This document shows, piece after piece, positions 12,212 through 12,873 of a DNA stretch of 12,873 bases. The stretch covers positions 1-12,873 of the forward strand of contig CAZHMD010000032.1 in the NCBI GenBank assembly GCA_964533735.1. The letters run 5' to 3'. Source of the DNA: UBA6107 sp964533735 (GTDB taxonomy: Bacteria > Chloroflexota > Anaerolineae > Anaerolineales > Anaerolineaceae). Both the position numbers and the translations under genes were made by a program. The notes under the pieces are model-generated. The model was not told the origin of the DNA. It did not search any database and worked only from the letters and a program-made list of their open reading frames with translations. The stretch's first letter is position 1. Every line of letters starts with the position of its first letter.

Positions 12212-12873
12212 ATGTCCAAGAAACTGTTCGTAATTGTTTCAGTTCTTTTGGTTGCCGTGTTCGCGTTGAGCGCTTGCACAACGCCGACCGCTGCACCAAC
12301 CGCTGCACCTGTTAAGACTGAAGCCCCCGTCGTAACAGAAGCACCGACCGCTGCACCAACCGAAGCCCCCAAGTTCAAAGTCTGCCAGATCACCGATACC
12401 GGTGGTATTGACGACAAATCCTTCAATGCTACCGCATGGAAGGGTGTCGAGCAGGCTATCGCTGAACTCGGAATCGAAGGCAAATATCTTGAATCCAAAG
12501 AAGTTGCTGATTACGAGAAAAACCTGAACGCTTTCATTGAAGAAAAATGCGACCTGATCATCACTGTTGGTTTCCTCATCGGTGATGCAACCAAAGCCGC
12601 AGCAGAAGCAAATCCTGAAACCAAGTTCTCAATCGTGGACTATGCTTATGATCCTGCAGTCCCCAACATTGTTGGACAGGTTTTCGAAACTGACGAAGCC
12701 GCATACCTCGCTGGTTACGCAGCCGCCGCACTCACCAAGACCGGCAAAGTCGGTACATTTGGTGGTCTTCCCATCCCCACAGTTACCGTCTTCATGAAGG
12801 GCTTCGCCGAAGGCGTTGCCAAATACAATGAAGTTAAGGGAACCGCAGTGGAAGTTCTTGGTTGGGATCTGAC
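12212..12873 (+). CDS. BMP-family substrate-binding lipoprotein, 3' end cut by window edge
   Basis: Solute-binding component, normally of an ABC importer; characterised relatives such as PnrA bind purine nucleosides. The visible 220 residues show a lipoprotein signal peptide (MSKKLFVIVSVLLVAVFALSAC) with lipobox LSAC and acylated Cys22, then an Ala/Pro/Thr-rich tether (23-53) with TAAP and TEAP units. The Bmp domain follows: VCQITDTGGIDDKSFN (57-72), DLIITVGFLIGDATKAAA (114-131) and the family-typical FETDEAAYLAGYAAA (158-172). A strong AGGAGGAG ribosome binding site precedes the ATG. A promoter and a palindrome lie upstream, and a terminator isolates it from the MFS gene. Permease and ATPase genes would be expected past the right edge. 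The substrate is not determined. Confidence 0.93.
   Translation, partial: MSKKLFVIVSVLLVAVFALSACTTPTAAPTAAPVKTEAPVVTEAPTAAPTEAPKFKVCQITDTGGIDDKSFNATAWKGVEQAIAELGIEGKYLESKEVADYEKNLNAFIEEKCDLIITVGFLIGDATKAAAEANPETKFSIVDYAYDPAVPNIVGQVFETDEAAYLAGYAAAALTKTGKVGTFGGLPIPTVTVFMKGFAEGVAKYNEVKGTAVEVLGWDL

Noticed and set aside
1..12873. CRISPR array, tRNA or rRNA genes, insertion-sequence transposase
   Set aside because: No regularly spaced repeats, no complete tRNA cloverleaf or rRNA-like stretch, and no transposase or integrase motif was found on either strand.

Overview
The window looks like a chromosomal segment of a moderately G+C-rich bacterium, most likely a member of the Chloroflexota (Anaerolineae-like). 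This is inferred from protein style only: Thr/Pro-rich linkers next to membrane anchors, large TPR proteins, a QPGNQNA-type hypothetical protein, a CIRCE-controlled groESL operon and a BMP-type lipoprotein. No 16S rRNA or other decisive marker is present.

Layout. (1) 1-1764, minus strand: groES-groEL, with groEL cut by the left edge, driven by a good sigma-70-like promoter and a perfect CIRCE operator. (2) 1805-2834: dispersed short repeats, a 200-residue protein of unknown function with two QPGNQNA motifs, then a repeat-rich gap. (3) 2835-5517, minus strand: a visibly A+T-rich cassette of two overlapping genes, a C5-cytosine DNA methyltransferase and a GHKL (MORC/Hsp90-like) ATPase. The ATPase C-terminus carries an R-D-x3-H motif like that of HEPN ribonucleases. 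Degenerate 28-bp direct repeats lie on both sides, a hairpin terminator follows, and no restriction endonuclease is visible. (4) 5884-9865, minus strand: a secreted or anchored CAP-domain plus LysM protein, then two tandem paralogous membrane-anchored TPR proteins. (5) 9873-9999: a compact divergent promoter region whose two promoters appear to start transcription at, or next to, the start codons. (6) 10000-12096, plus strand: trmD, an MFS transporter and a clear intrinsic terminator. (7) 12127 to the right edge, plus strand: promoter, palindrome, strong ribosome binding site and the first 220 residues of a BMP-family substrate-binding lipoprotein.

How the parts relate. groES/groEL form one heat-shock operon. 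The methyltransferase and ATPase are translationally coupled and are best read as a candidate restriction-modification-like or abortive-infection module gained by transfer. The three minus-strand envelope genes (CAP-LysM, TPR, TPR) share an anchor-plus-linker design and may work at the cell surface, but no pathway can be assigned. The two TPR paralogues keep a Cys pair at exactly 31 residues' spacing, which suggests a disulfide outside the cytoplasm. trmD is a housekeeping tRNA-modification gene. The MFS and BMP genes are separate uptake-related units.
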